From Enterobacteriaceae bacterium UBA7338 (lineage in GTDB: Bacteria; Pseudomonadota; Gammaproteobacteria; Enterobacterales; Enterobacteriaceae): a stretch of 64,000 nt of DNA. Shown piece by piece: positions 10,101 to 18,628 of this stretch. Positions within the stretch are counted from its first letter, which is position 1; each line of letters begins with the position of its first letter. The translations under genes and the position numbers were made by a program. The notes under the pieces were generated by a model. It saw only the letters and a program-made list of their open reading frames with translations, ran no database searches and was not told where the DNA came from. The stretch is from positions 1 to 64,000 of the forward strand of contig DKPJ01000011.1 of assembly GCA_002480085.1 (NCBI GenBank). Direction: 5' to 3'.

Positions 10101-10959
10101 CATGAAGGACGCCGCCAACGCCCTGCGCTGGAGCGTCAACGAGATGGAGCGTCGCTACAAGCTGATGTCTGCGCTCGGGGTACGTAACCTTGCTGGCTAC
10201 AACGAGAAGATTGCGGAAGCCGCACGCATGGGCCGTCCAATCCCCGATCCCTACTGGAAGCCGGGCGACAGCATGGACGCCACCCATCCGGTGCTGGAGA
10301 AGCTGCCGTATATCGTGGTGCTGGTAGACGAATTTGCCGACCTGATGATGACGGTAGGTAAGAAGGTCGAAGAGCTGATCGCCCGTCTGGCGCAGAAGGC
10401 CCGAGCGGCGGGTATTCATCTGGTGCTGGCTACCCAGCGTCCGTCGGTGGATGTGATCACTGGCCTGATCAAGGCTAACATTCCGACGCGTATCGCCTTT
10501 ACCGTCTCGAGCAAAATCGACTCCCGTACTATTCTCGATCAGGGCGGAGCTGAGTCGCTGCTGGGCATGGGGGATATGCTCTACTCCGGGCCTAACTCCT
10601 CCTCAGCCCCGGTGCGCGTACACGGTGCCTTTGTTCGTGACGAAGAGGTTCATGCCGTGGTGCAGGACTGGAAAGCACGCGGTCGTCCGCAGTACGTTGA
10701 GGGCATTACCTCCGACAGCGAAAGCGAAGGCGGTGGCGGCGGGCTGGACGCCGGTGAGGAGCTGGATCCGCTCTTCGATCAGGCGGTCAACTTTGTTACC
10801 GAGAAGCGCAAAGCCTCAATCTCCGGCGTTCAGCGTCAGTTCCGCATCGGCTACAACCGCGCTGCGCGTATCATCGAGCAGATGGAAGCCCAGGGCATCG
10901 TCAGCGAGGCGGGCCATAACGGCAACCGTGAGGTGCTGGCTCCGCCGCCGTTTGAGTAG
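7102..10959 (+). CDS. ftsK: DNA translocase FtsK
   Basis: FtsK is a septal membrane protein that pumps DNA toward dif and activates XerCD during division. The 1285-residue product is slightly shorter than E. coli FtsK. It has about four N-terminal transmembrane helices (residues 20-190) and an acidic then proline/glutamine-rich linker (about 210-800) with internal repeats. The motor carries Walker A GTTGSGKS near 946-953 and Walker B VVLVDEFADLM. The C-terminal gamma winged helix ends in QRQFRIGYNRAARIIEQME. The start is TTG, with GGAG a few bases upstream; no in-frame ATG gives the conserved SQEYTEDKEVTLTKL N-terminus. Confidence 0.97.
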   Translation: MSQEYTEDKEVTLTKLSSGRRLLEALLILVALFAVWLMVALLSFNPSDPSWSQTAWHEPIHNLGGAPGAWLADTLFFIFGVMAYTIPVMIVGGCWFAWRHRTNDDYIDYFAVSLRLIGVLALILTSCGLAAINADDIWYFASGGVIGSLLSTTMMPLLHSSGGTIALLCVWAAGLTLFTGWSWVSIAEKIGSVLLNILTFASNRTRRDDTWVDDEEYEDDEEYDDEPAAQRRESRRTRIMRGVLARRKRVAEKFANPLGRKTDEALFSGRRMDDDEEVQYSARGVAADPNDVLFSGHRATQGEQYDEYDPLLSGPSVAEPLAAAALATADAQAHIAPSQPVMPTPPVTHTTPIPAAAMQSVPVPEAQWQPAAPEPQQHYVPPMQAQNPPEMHVASVAPQPEPVWPQEPAWSPEPAWQPEPVGVMPESVAPEPEPEPEEEVKHTRPPLYYFEEVEERRAREREQLAAWYQPVPEPAAPESVAPAPAAPAMTPPPVAEPTFAPAAPDVKQAAAAVTTAAASAAAAPAFGLADGGAPRPQVKEGIGPQLPRPNRVRVPTRRELASYGIKLPSQRIAEERAAREAERQQPDAFSDDEADTLHQDELARQFAASQQSRYGEEYQHEAHAEALQENRWQDDEDDAAEAELARQFAASQQQRYSTEQPPSANPFSLADFEFSPMKTLVDDGPSEPLFTLPPEEPAQPSAPVPPPQPHYQQPAAPVQHQPQPHYQQPVAPAPVQQHYQQPAAPVQQPQPHYQPAHQPAAAPVAPQPAVQESLIHPLLMRNGDSRPTQRPTTPLPSLDLLTQPPSEVEPVDTFALEQMARLVEARLNDFRIKADVVNYSPGPVITRFELNLAPGVKAARISNLSRDLARSLSTVAVRVVEVIPGKPYVGLELPNKKRQTVYLREVLDCAKFRESPSPLTVVLGKDIAGDPIIADLAKMPHLLVAGTTGSGKSVGVNAMILSMLYKARPEDVRFIMIDPKMLELSVYEGIPHLLTEVVTDMKDAANALRWSVNEMERRYKLMSALGVRNLAGYNEKIAEAARMGRPIPDPYWKPGDSMDATHPVLEKLPYIVVLVDEFADLMMTVGKKVEELIARLAQKARAAGIHLVLATQRPSVDVITGLIKANIPTRIAFTVSSKIDSRTILDQGGAESLLGMGDMLYSGPNSSSAPVRVHGAFVRDEEVHAVVQDWKARGRPQYVEGITSDSESEGGGGGLDAGEELDPLFDQAVNFVTEKRKASISGVQRQFRIGYNRAARIIEQMEAQGIVSEAGHNGNREVLAPPPFE
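8899..9081 (+). repeat. Duplicated segment in the FtsK linker
   Basis: Two copies of a near-identical coding segment, ELARQFAASQQ followed by a tyrosine-containing tail, begin at about 8902 and 9028. They encode residues near 601 and 643. The spacer is acidic and glutamine-rich. It is a tandem in-frame duplication inside the linker domain. Confidence 0.75.
9229..9366 (+). repeat. Proline/glutamine tandem repeats in the FtsK linker
   Basis: Four imperfect repeats built around HYQQPAAPVQ are encoded here, with a fifth shortened unit HYQPAHQP. Repeat number in this linker varies among relatives, and E. coli has a different series (QPQQPVAPQ type). Such tracts can expand or contract by slippage or recombination. 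Confidence 0.75.
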
Positions 10960-11099
10960 CGCCTCCAAGTGCAAATTTGGGTAAATTCGTCAAAAATCAG
11001 CTTTTTCCTCTTTCACTCTTTGCCGGTTTAGCCTGCAATGAGTGTCAGAGGTTCTCCCGGATCGGGAGCGACGTAGCAGACGTAGCAAAAGGACTAACA

Positions 11100-11711
11100 A
11101 TGAAAAAAATCGCAATGACCTGTGCATTACTCTCTTCACTGGTAGCGAGCAGCGTCTGGGCTGATGCCGCCAGCGATCTGAAAAGCCGCCTTGATAAGGT
11201 GAGCAGCTTCCACGCCAGCTTCACGCAAAAAGTGACCGATGGCAGCGGCGCGGCGGTGCAGGAGGGTCAGGGGGATTTATGGGTCAAGCGCCCAAACCTG
11301 TTTAACTGGCACATGACGCAGCCGGATGAAAGCATCCTGGTCTCCGACGGCAAGACGCTGTGGTTCTACAACCCCTTCGTTGAGCAGGCGACGGCCACCA
11401 ACCTCAGCTCGGCCACCAGCAATACGCCGTTCATGCTGATTGCCCGTAACCAGACCAGCGACTGGCAGCAGTACAATATCAAGCAAACCGGTAACGACTT
11501 CGTGCTCACGCCGAAAAGCAAAAATGGTAACCTGAAGCAGTTCACCATTAACGTGAGCCAGAACGGCACCATTAACCAGTTCAGCGCCGTTGAGCAGGAC
11601 GATCAGCGCAGCCTGTACCAGCTGCAGTCTCAGCAGAATGGCGCTGTGGATCCCTCTAAATTTACCTTTACCCCGCCGCAGGGCGTAACGGTGGACGATC
11701 AACGCAAGTAG
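11100..11711 (+). CDS. lolA: Outer-membrane lipoprotein carrier protein LolA
   Basis: LolA is the periplasmic chaperone that takes lipoproteins from LolCDE to LolB at the outer membrane. The 203-residue precursor has a signal peptide MKKIAMTCALLSSLVASSVWA with a cleavage site after VWA. The mature part is nearly identical to E. coli LolA (for example SFTQKVTDGSG and GDLWVKRPNLFNWHM). The start at 11100 is chosen because it begins the signal peptide; the 41 upstream in-frame codons are not homologous. rarA starts eight bases after its stop, so the two are likely cotranscribed. Confidence 0.97.
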   Translation: MKKIAMTCALLSSLVASSVWADAASDLKSRLDKVSSFHASFTQKVTDGSGAAVQEGQGDLWVKRPNLFNWHMTQPDESILVSDGKTLWFYNPFVEQATATNLSSATSNTPFMLIARNQTSDWQQYNIKQTGNDFVLTPKSKNGNLKQFTINVSQNGTINQFSAVEQDDQRSLYQLQSQQNGAVDPSKFTFTPPQGVTVDDQRK

Positions 11712-11719
11712 AGGCCTGA

Positions 11720-13063
11720 GTGAGCAACCTGTCGCTCGATTTTTCAGACAACGCGTTTCAACCTCTGGCCGCCCGTATGCGGCCAGAAAACTTAGCGCAG
11801 TATATTGGCCAGCAGCATCTGCTGGCACCGGGCAAGCCGCTGCCCCGAGCTATCGAAGCCGGGCAGCTGCACTCGATGATCCTCTGGGGACCACCAGGCA
11901 CCGGCAAGACAACCCTTGCTGAGGTGATTGCCCACTACGCTAACGCTGACGTGGAGCGTATCTCAGCGGTGACCTCCGGCGTTAAAGAGATCCGCGAGGC
12001 CATCGAGCGCGCCCGCCAGCGCCGCAACGCTGGCCGCCGCACCATTCTGTTTGTGGACGAGGTCCATCGCTTCAATAAGAGCCAGCAGGATGCCTTCCTG
12101 CCGCATATTGAAGATGGCACCATCACCTTTATCGGCGCTACCACCGAAAACCCCTCCTTCGAGCTTAACTCGGCGCTGCTCTCCCGCGCCCGCGTCTACC
12201 TGCTGAAATCCCTCTCCGTTGAAGATATCGAGCAGGTGCTGGATCAGGCCATCAGCGATAAGACTCGCGGCTACGGCGGGCAGAATATTGTCCTGCCGGA
12301 CGAGACCCGGCTGGCGATTGCCCAATTGGTCAACGGTGACGCCCGACGCGCCCTGAACACGCTGGAGATGATGGCCGACATGGCCGAAGTCGATGACGGC
12401 GGCAAGCGGGTGCTCAAGCCCGAGCTGCTCACCGAAATTGCCGGGGAGCGCAGCGCGCGTTTCGATAACAAAGGCGATCGCTTCTACGATCTCATCTCCG
12501 CCCTGCACAAATCCGTACGCGGCAGCGCGCCGGATGCAGCGCTCTACTGGTATGCACGAATCATTACTGCCGGGGGCGATCCGCTCTATGTCGCACGCCG
12601 CTGCCTGGCGATCGCCTCTGAAGACGTCGGCAACGCCGATCCCCGTGCCATGCAGGTTGCGCTCTCAGCATGGGACTGCTTTACCCGCGTCGGCCCGGCA
12701 GAAGGGGAGCGGGCTATCGCCCAGGCGATCGTCTATCTCGCCTGCGCACCGAAAAGCAACGCCGTCTACACCGCCTTTAAGGCGGCGATGGCCGACGCCC
12801 GCGACAAGCCGGACTACGACGTGCCGGATCATCTGCGCAACGCGCCAACCAGGCTGATGAAGGAGATGGGCTACGGTCAACAGTATCGCTATGCCCACGA
12901 CGAGCCTAACGCCTATGCCGCGGGCGAGGAGTACTTCCCGCCTGAAATAGCACAAACGCGCTATTATCACCCGACCAGCAGAGGCCTTGAGGGCAAGATT
13001 GGTGAAAAGCTCGCCTGGCTGGCTGAGCAGGACAATAAAAGCCCCACAAAACGCTATCGCTAA
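11720..13063 (+). CDS. rarA: Replication-associated recombination protein A (AAA+ ATPase)
   Basis: RarA (also MgsA) is a clamp-loader-like AAA+ protein acting at stalled forks and interacting with SSB. The 447-residue product has Walker A GPPGTGKTT near residue 57, Walker B ILFVDEVHRF and sensor GATTENPSF. The C-terminal tetramerisation domain ends in the conserved IGEKLAWLAEQD region. It begins with GTG, as the N-terminus MSNLSLDFSDN matches E. coli. It follows lolA by eight bases, and serS begins about 90 bases after it. Confidence 0.97.
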   Translation: MSNLSLDFSDNAFQPLAARMRPENLAQYIGQQHLLAPGKPLPRAIEAGQLHSMILWGPPGTGKTTLAEVIAHYANADVERISAVTSGVKEIREAIERARQRRNAGRRTILFVDEVHRFNKSQQDAFLPHIEDGTITFIGATTENPSFELNSALLSRARVYLLKSLSVEDIEQVLDQAISDKTRGYGGQNIVLPDETRLAIAQLVNGDARRALNTLEMMADMAEVDDGGKRVLKPELLTEIAGERSARFDNKGDRFYDLISALHKSVRGSAPDAALYWYARIITAGGDPLYVARRCLAIASEDVGNADPRAMQVALSAWDCFTRVGPAEGERAIAQAIVYLACAPKSNAVYTAFKAAMADARDKPDYDVPDHLRNAPTRLMKEMGYGQQYRYAHDEPNAYAAGEEYFPPEIAQTRYYHPTSRGLEGKIGEKLAWLAEQDNKSPTKRYR

Positions 13064-13154
13064 TTGAGGCGTTGCGGTAAGGTTACCTGTGAATTCTTGT
13101 GGCTGCGTCTGCGGCCACTCCCTCTAATATCAATTCGATAAGCACAGGATAAGC

Positions 13155-14447
13155 ATGCTCGATCCCAATCTGCTGCGTACCGAGCCAGACGCAGTCGCAG
13201 AAAAACTGGCACGCCGGGGCTTTAAGCTGGATGTAGATAAACTGCGCGCTCTTGAAGAGCGTCGTAAAGTTTTGCAGGTCAACACTGAAAACCTGCAGGC
13301 GGAGCGTAACTCGCGATCGAAATCCATTGGCCAGGCGAAAGCGCGTGGGGAAGACATTGAGCCGTTACGTCTGGAAGTGAACAAGCTGGGCGAAGAGCTG
13401 GATGCAGCCAAAGCCGAGCTGGAGACGCTGCTGGCGGAGATCCGTGACATCGCGCTGACCCTGCCGAACCTGCCGGACGACTGCGTGCCGCTGGGCAAAG
13501 ACGACAGCGAAAACGTGGAGGTTAGCCGCTGGGGTGAGCCACGTAAGTTTGATTTTGAAGTCCGCGATCACGTTACGCTGGGCGAGATGGCCAAAGGCCT
13601 GGACTTCGCTGCGGCGGTTAAGCTGACCGGCTCCCGCTTTGTGGTGATGCAGGGGCAGATTGCCCGCCTGCACCGCGCCCTGAGCCAGTTCATGATCGAC
13701 CTGCATACCGAACAGCACGGCTATATTGAGAACTACGTGCCGTACCTGGTCAACCAGGACACGCTGTACGGTACCGGCCAGCTGCCTAAATTCGGTGGCG
13801 ATCTCTTCCATACCCGTCCGCTGGACGAAGAGGCTGAGAGCAGCAACTACTCGCTGATCCCAACGGCGGAAGTACCGCTGACTAACCTGGTGCGTGACGA
13901 GATCCTTGAAGAGGAAGCGCTGCCGCTGAAGATGACGGCCCATACGCCGTGCTTCCGCTCTGAAGCAGGCTCCTACGGTCGTGACACTCGCGGCCTGATC
14001 CGTATGCACCAGTTTGATAAAGTTGAGATGGTGCAGGTAGTGCGTCCTGAAGACTCCATGGATGCGCTGGAAGAGATGACCGGCCACGCTGAGAAGGTGC
14101 TGCAGCTGTTAGGCCTGCCGTACCGTAAAGTGCTGCTGTGCAGCGGCGATATGGGCTTTGGCGCACGCAAAACTTACGATCTGGAAGTGTGGCTGCCGGC
14201 GCAGGATACCTACCGTGAAATCTCCTCCTGCTCTAACTGCTGGGATTTCCAGGCGCGCCGCATGCAGGCTCGCTGCCGCAGCAAAGCCGACAAGAAAACC
14301 CGTCTGGTGCACACCCTCAACGGCTCTGGTCTGGCGGTAGGGCGTACCCTGGTCGCGGTGCTGGAGAACTACCAGCAGGCCGATGGCCGCATCGAGATCC
14401 CAGCGGTGCTGCGTCCATATATGAAAGGTCTGGAGTACATCGGTTAA
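13155..14447 (+). CDS. serS: Serine--tRNA ligase
   Basis: This class II aminoacyl-tRNA synthetase charges tRNA-Ser and also tRNA-Sec. The 430 residues match E. coli SerS. An N-terminal antiparallel coiled-coil arm (about 30-100) contacts the long variable arm of the tRNA. Motif 2 is visible in TPCFRSEAGSYGRDTRG and motif 3 in GSGLAVGRTLVAVLENYQ. It has its own promoter region after rarA and is followed by a strong terminator, separating it from dmsABC. Confidence 0.98.
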   Translation: MLDPNLLRTEPDAVAEKLARRGFKLDVDKLRALEERRKVLQVNTENLQAERNSRSKSIGQAKARGEDIEPLRLEVNKLGEELDAAKAELETLLAEIRDIALTLPNLPDDCVPLGKDDSENVEVSRWGEPRKFDFEVRDHVTLGEMAKGLDFAAAVKLTGSRFVVMQGQIARLHRALSQFMIDLHTEQHGYIENYVPYLVNQDTLYGTGQLPKFGGDLFHTRPLDEEAESSNYSLIPTAEVPLTNLVRDEILEEEALPLKMTAHTPCFRSEAGSYGRDTRGLIRMHQFDKVEMVQVVRPEDSMDALEEMTGHAEKVLQLLGLPYRKVLLCSGDMGFGARKTYDLEVWLPAQDTYREISSCSNCWDFQARRMQARCRSKADKKTRLVHTLNGSGLAVGRTLVAVLENYQQADGRIEIPAVLRPYMKGLEYIG

Positions 14448-14464
14448 GTTAAGCCCCTCTCTCT

Positions 14465-14493
14465 TAAAAAAGCGCCTACGGGCGCTTTTTTTA
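14465..14493 (+). terminator. Intrinsic terminator of serS
   Basis: AAAAAGCGCC, a short CTAC-type loop and GGCGCTTTTTTT form a stem followed by a T run directly after serS. Confidence 0.85.
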
Positions 14494-14500
14494 TGCCTGT

Positions 14501-14514
14501 TTGATATCAAACAA
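14501..14514 (+). promoter_or_regulatory. FNR-type binding site of the dms operon
   Basis: TTGATATCAAACAA matches the FNR consensus TTGAT-N4-ATCAA at nine of ten defined bases. Its centre is about 41 bases upstream of the start expected from the -10-like TAATAC at 14536-14541, the class II activator position. E. coli dmsA is known to be FNR-activated in anaerobiosis. Confidence 0.8.
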
Positions 14515-14521
14515 CAATTCT

Positions 14522-14541
14522 TACTCCCTTAGGGGTAATAC
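14522..14541 (+). promoter_or_regulatory. NarL-type 7-2-7 site overlapping the dms -10
   Basis: TACTCCC-TT-AGGGGTA is an inverted repeat of the NarL/NarP heptamer type at 14522-14537. It overlaps the candidate -10 TAATAC (14536-14541). E. coli dms is repressed by nitrate through NarL, so this arrangement fits occlusion of polymerase. The overlap is seen directly; the regulator is inferred. Confidence 0.6.
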
Positions 14542-14655
14542 TGCCTTCGTATAGAAGCCAGAGCTTACTCCTGGCTTTACCTGATTTCGGTATATAAAAA
14601 ACTACATAACGACAGTTTGCTTTTTTATTCACTCCAGGCAGCAAAGTGAGCCCCT

Positions 14656-17094
14656 ATGAAAAAGAAGATCTCCGATGCACTACTGACAGCAGAGGTGAGC
14701 CGACGCAGTTTAGTCAAGACGACGGCGATAGGCGGTCTGGCCCTTGCCAGCTCTACCTTCACCGCACCCTTCACCCGCATAGCTAACGCCGCAGAAAGCC
14801 TCAGCCCGAGCAGTGAAAAAATTATCTGGAGCGCCTGTACCGTTAACTGCGGCAGTCGGTGCCCGCTGCGTATGCACGTTGTAGACGGCGTGATCAAATA
14901 CGTTGAGACCGATAACACGGGTGACGATAACTATGAAGGGCTGCATTAGGTTCGCGCCTGCCTGCGTGGCCGCTCAATGCGCCGTCGCGTCTATAACCCG
15001 GATCGCCTGAAATATCCCATGAAGCGCGTCGGCCTGCGCGGCGAGGGCAAGTTCGAACGCATCAGCTGGGATGAAGCCTTCGACATCGTTGCCGACAGTA
15101 TGAAACGTCTTATTAAAGATTACGGCAATGAATCTATCTACCTGAACTATGGCACCGGCACCCTCGGCGGGACCATGACGCGTTCGTGGCCGCCGGGAAA
15201 AACGCTGATTGCGCGCCTGATGAACTGCTGTGGCGGCTACCTGAATCACTACGGGGACTACTCTTCGGCGCAAATTGCGGCGGGTCTGAACTACACCTAT
15301 GGCGGCTGGGCCGACGGCAATAGCCCGTCAGATATTGAAAACAGCAAGCTGGTGGTGCTGTTTGGCAATAACCCCGGCGAAACGCGGATGAGCGGCGGCG
15401 GGGTAACCTACTACCTTGAGCAGGCCCGCGAGAGGTCAAACGCACGCATGATCATCATCGATCCGCGCTATACCGATACGGGCGCAGGGCGCGAGGATGA
15501 GTGGATCCCCATCAAGCCGGGTACGGATGCAGCGCTGGTTAACGCCCTGGCATGGGTATTGATTACTGAGGATCTGGTGGATCGGGCGTTTCTTGATCGG
15601 TACTGCATTGGCTACGATGAGAAAACCCTTCCCGCCAGCGCGCCAGAAAACGGCCACTATAAGGCCTATATTCTCGGTCAGGGCAGGGATGGGATCGCGA
15701 AAACGCCAGAGTGGGCCGCGCCGATCACCGGTATTCCTGCCGATCGCATCATCAAGCTGGCGCGTGAAATTGGCAGCGCTAAACCGGCCTACATCAGCCA
15801 GGGATGGGGACCGCAGCGGCGTGCCAATGGTGAAATCACTACCCGTGCTATCTCTATACTGGCCATTCTCACCGGCAACGTCGGCATCCACGGCGGCAAC
15901 AGCGGCGCGCGCGAAGGATCCTATGAGATCCCCTTTGAGCGTATGCCAACGCTGGAGAATCCGGTCGCGACCAGTATCTCAATGTTCATGTGGACGGATG
16001 CCATAGAGCGCGGCCCGGAGATGACCGCCCTGCGCGACGGCGTACGTGGGAAAGATAAGCTTGATGTTCCTATCAAAATGATCTGGAACTATGCGGGCAA
16101 CTGTCTGGTTAACCAGCATTCGGATATCAATCGCACCCATCAGATCCTACAGGATGATAAAAAGTGCGAGATGATTGTCGTCATCGACTGCCATATGACC
16201 TCTTCAGCCAAATACGCCGATATTTTGCTCCCGGACTGCACTGCATCGGAGCAGATGGATTTTGCGCTGGATGCCTCCAGCGGCAACATGTCCTACGTCA
16301 TCTTCACCGAACAGGCAGTCAAGCCGCGCTTTGAGTGCAAGACGATCTACGAGATGACCACTCAGCTGGCTAAACGAATGGGCGTCGAGCAGCAGTTTAC
16401 CGAGGGACGTACCCAGGAGGGATGGCTGCGTTACCTCTATGAAGCGTCGCGAAAAGCGATACCCGAGCTGCCATCCTTCGAGGCGTTCCGCCAGCAGGGG
16501 ATCTTTAAAAAGCGCGATCCCGACGGGCATCACGTTGCCTACAGGGCGTTTCGCGAGGATCCGCATGCCAACCCGCTCTCTACCCCCTCGGGTAAAATTG
16601 AGATCTACTCTGAGGCGTTGGCAGAGATCGCCGCAACGTGGGATCTGTCAGAGGGAGACGTTATCGATCCGCTGCCTATCTTTACGCCAGGGTTCGAAAG
16701 CTATGGCGATCCCTTAATAGAGAAATATCCGCTCCAGCTCACCGGCTTTCACTATAAATCCCGCGTTCACTCTACCTATGGCAACGTTGACGTGCTGAAG
16801 GCTGCCTGCCGCCAGGAGATGTGGATCAACCCGATTGATGCACAACAGCGGCAAATCGGCAACGGAGACAAGGTGCGTATCTTTAACGGCCGCGGCGAGG
16901 TGCACATTGAGGCGAAGGTAACACCGCGCATGATGCCCGGCGTCGTGGCGCTAGGTGAGGGGGCCTGGTATGACCCGGATGGCAAAGGCGTGGATCGGGG
17001 CGGGTGCATTAACGTGCTGACCACCCAGCGCCCCTCTCCGCTTGCGAAAGGGAATCCATCCCATACTAACCTCGTTCAGGTGGAAAAGGTTTAA
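14656..17094 (+). pseudogene. dmsA: Dimethyl sulfoxide reductase catalytic subunit, interrupted by in-frame TAG
   Basis: DmsA is the periplasm-facing molybdenum (bis-MGD) subunit of anaerobic DMSO/TMAO reductase. The reading frame encodes 812 positions against 814 in E. coli. A Tat signal (SRRSLVK) precedes the cluster cysteines CTVNCGSRC. The frame is broken at codon 98: 14947-14949 is TAG where E. coli has a glutamine codon (GLH-Q-VRAC). The fourth cluster cysteine and the whole molybdopterin domain lie downstream in the same frame. No other lesion is seen, and conservation downstream is high. The ATG at 14977 would lack the Tat signal and cluster ligands. Either a recent nonsense mutation, an amber-suppressed gene or a base error. 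Confidence 0.85.
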
Positions 17095-17104
17095 GGAGTA
17101 ACCG

Positions 17105-17722
17105 ATGGCAACACAGTATGGATTTTTTATTGATTCCAGCCGCTGCACCGGGTGCAAAACCTGCGAGCTGGCCTGTAAAGACTATAAAGATTTGACGCCG
17201 GAGGTGAGCTTTCGCCGCATCTATGAGTATGCAGGCGGCGAGTGGCAGGAAGATAACGGCGTCTGGCAGCAGAATGTCTTCGCCTACTATCTCTCCATTT
17301 CCTGCAATCACTGCGAAGATCCTGCCTGCACTAAGGTGTGTCCGAGCGGAGCGATGCACAAGCGTGAAGATGGTTTTGTCGTCGTCAACGAAGAGGTCTG
17401 CATCGGCTGCCGCTACTGCCATATGGCCTGCCCCTATGGCGCGCCGCAGTACAACGCCGATAAGGGGCATATGACCAAATGCGATGGCTGTCACGATCGC
17501 GTTACCGAGGGGAAAAAACCGATCTGCGTCGAGTCCTGCCCGCTGCGCGCGCTGGATTTTGGTCCCATTGAGACCCTGCGGAAACAGCACGGTGAACTGG
17601 CCGCCGTTGCCCCGTTGCCGGGCGCACACTTCACAAAACCCAACATCGTTATTAAACCCAACGCCAACTGCCGCCCAATCGGGGATACCACGGGCTATCT
17701 GGCGAACCCGGAGGAGGTGTGA
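17105..17722 (+). CDS. dmsB: Dimethyl sulfoxide reductase iron-sulfur subunit
   Basis: DmsB carries four [4Fe-4S] clusters that pass electrons from menaquinol at DmsC to DmsA. The 205-residue product shows four cysteine groups: CTGCKTCELAC, CNHCEDPACTKVC, CIGCRYCHMAC and CDGC with a later CVESC. It starts 10 bases after the dmsA stop with AAGGAG just upstream, and dmsC follows by one base. It is intact despite the stop in dmsA. Confidence 0.96.
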   Translation: MATQYGFFIDSSRCTGCKTCELACKDYKDLTPEVSFRRIYEYAGGEWQEDNGVWQQNVFAYYLSISCNHCEDPACTKVCPSGAMHKREDGFVVVNEEVCIGCRYCHMACPYGAPQYNADKGHMTKCDGCHDRVTEGKKPICVESCPLRALDFGPIETLRKQHGELAAVAPLPGAHFTKPNIVIKPNANCRPIGDTTGYLANPEEV

Positions 17723-17723
17723 G

Positions 17724-18587
17724 ATGGGAAGTGGATGGCATGAGTGGCCGTTAATGATCTTTACGGTTTTAGGACAGTGCGTGGTAGGCGGTTTTATCGT
17801 TCTGGCATTTGCCCTTTTAAAAGGGGAGCTTGCCCCCGAGGCGCAGCGGCGGGTTATTGCCGGTATGCTGGGGCTATGGGTGCTGATGGGAATTGGATTT
17901 ATCGCTTCTGTACTCCACCTTGGCTCGCCGCTGCGCGCCTTCAACTCCCTTAACCGGGTCGGCGCGTCCCCCTTAAGCAATGAGATTGCCAGCGGCTCTC
18001 TATTCTTTGCCGTTGGCGGGATCGGCTGGCTGCTGGCGGTAGTGCGCAAGCTGCCTTTAGGATTACGCAATGTCTGGCTGGTGATCACCATGGTGCTGGG
18101 CGTCATTTTCGTCTGGATGATAGTGCGCGTCTATAACAGCATCGATACGGTACCCACCTGGTACAGCATCTGGACACCGCTGAGCTTCTTCCTGACCCTG
18201 CTGATGGGTGGACCGCTGCTGGGTTACCTGCTTTTGCGTATCGCCGGGATCGATGGTTGGGCGATGCGCCTGCTGCCTGCGGTCTCCATAGTGGCTCTGA
18301 TGGCCAGCGCTATCGTGTCCGTTATGCAGGGTGCAGAGCTGGCGACCATCCATAGCGCCGTACAGCAGGCGTCAGCCCTGGTACCTGACTACGGCTCTCT
18401 GATGGCGTGGCGCACTATCGTGCTGACGGTGGCCCTGTGCTGCTGGATCGTGCCGCAGGTTGCAGGAAAAATCCCTGCGGTGCCGCTGCTCTCAATGGCA
18501 TTTATGCTGTTGCTGGCAGGAGAGCTGATAGGTCGAGGGGTATTTTATGGCCTGCATATGACCGTAGGCATGGCGGTTGCTGGTTAG
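17724..18587 (+). CDS. dmsC: Dimethyl sulfoxide reductase membrane anchor subunit
   Basis: DmsC is an eight-helix inner-membrane anchor that binds menaquinol and holds DmsAB on the periplasmic side. The 287-residue product has the E. coli length. It starts MGSGWHEWPLMIF and contains the conserved LHLGSPLRAFNSLNR loop and GELIGRGVFYG near the end. The start at 17724 has GGAGG in the dmsB end. A longer upstream frame exists but overlaps dmsB and is not homologous. Confidence 0.96.
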   Translation: MGSGWHEWPLMIFTVLGQCVVGGFIVLAFALLKGELAPEAQRRVIAGMLGLWVLMGIGFIASVLHLGSPLRAFNSLNRVGASPLSNEIASGSLFFAVGGIGWLLAVVRKLPLGLRNVWLVITMVLGVIFVWMIVRVYNSIDTVPTWYSIWTPLSFFLTLLMGGPLLGYLLLRIAGIDGWAMRLLPAVSIVALMASAIVSVMQGAELATIHSAVQQASALVPDYGSLMAWRTIVLTVALCCWIVPQVAGKIPAVPLLSMAFMLLLAGELIGRGVFYGLHMTVGMAVAG

Positions 18588-18628
18588 AGCAGAGCGTTGT
18601 TAAACCGGGGCTAAGGCCCCGGCCTGGT

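Noticed and set aside
14947..14949. TAG in dmsA as an encoded pyrrolysine or selenocysteine site
   Set aside because: Selenocysteine uses TGA, and pyrrolysine is not expected in this group. The homologous residue is glutamine, one base away.
14977..17094. Independent gene starting at ATG 14977 (705 residues)
   Set aside because: It is the C-terminal part of dmsA in the same frame, lacks the Tat signal and cluster cysteines, and has no ribosome site. It is treated as the distal part of the interrupted dmsA.
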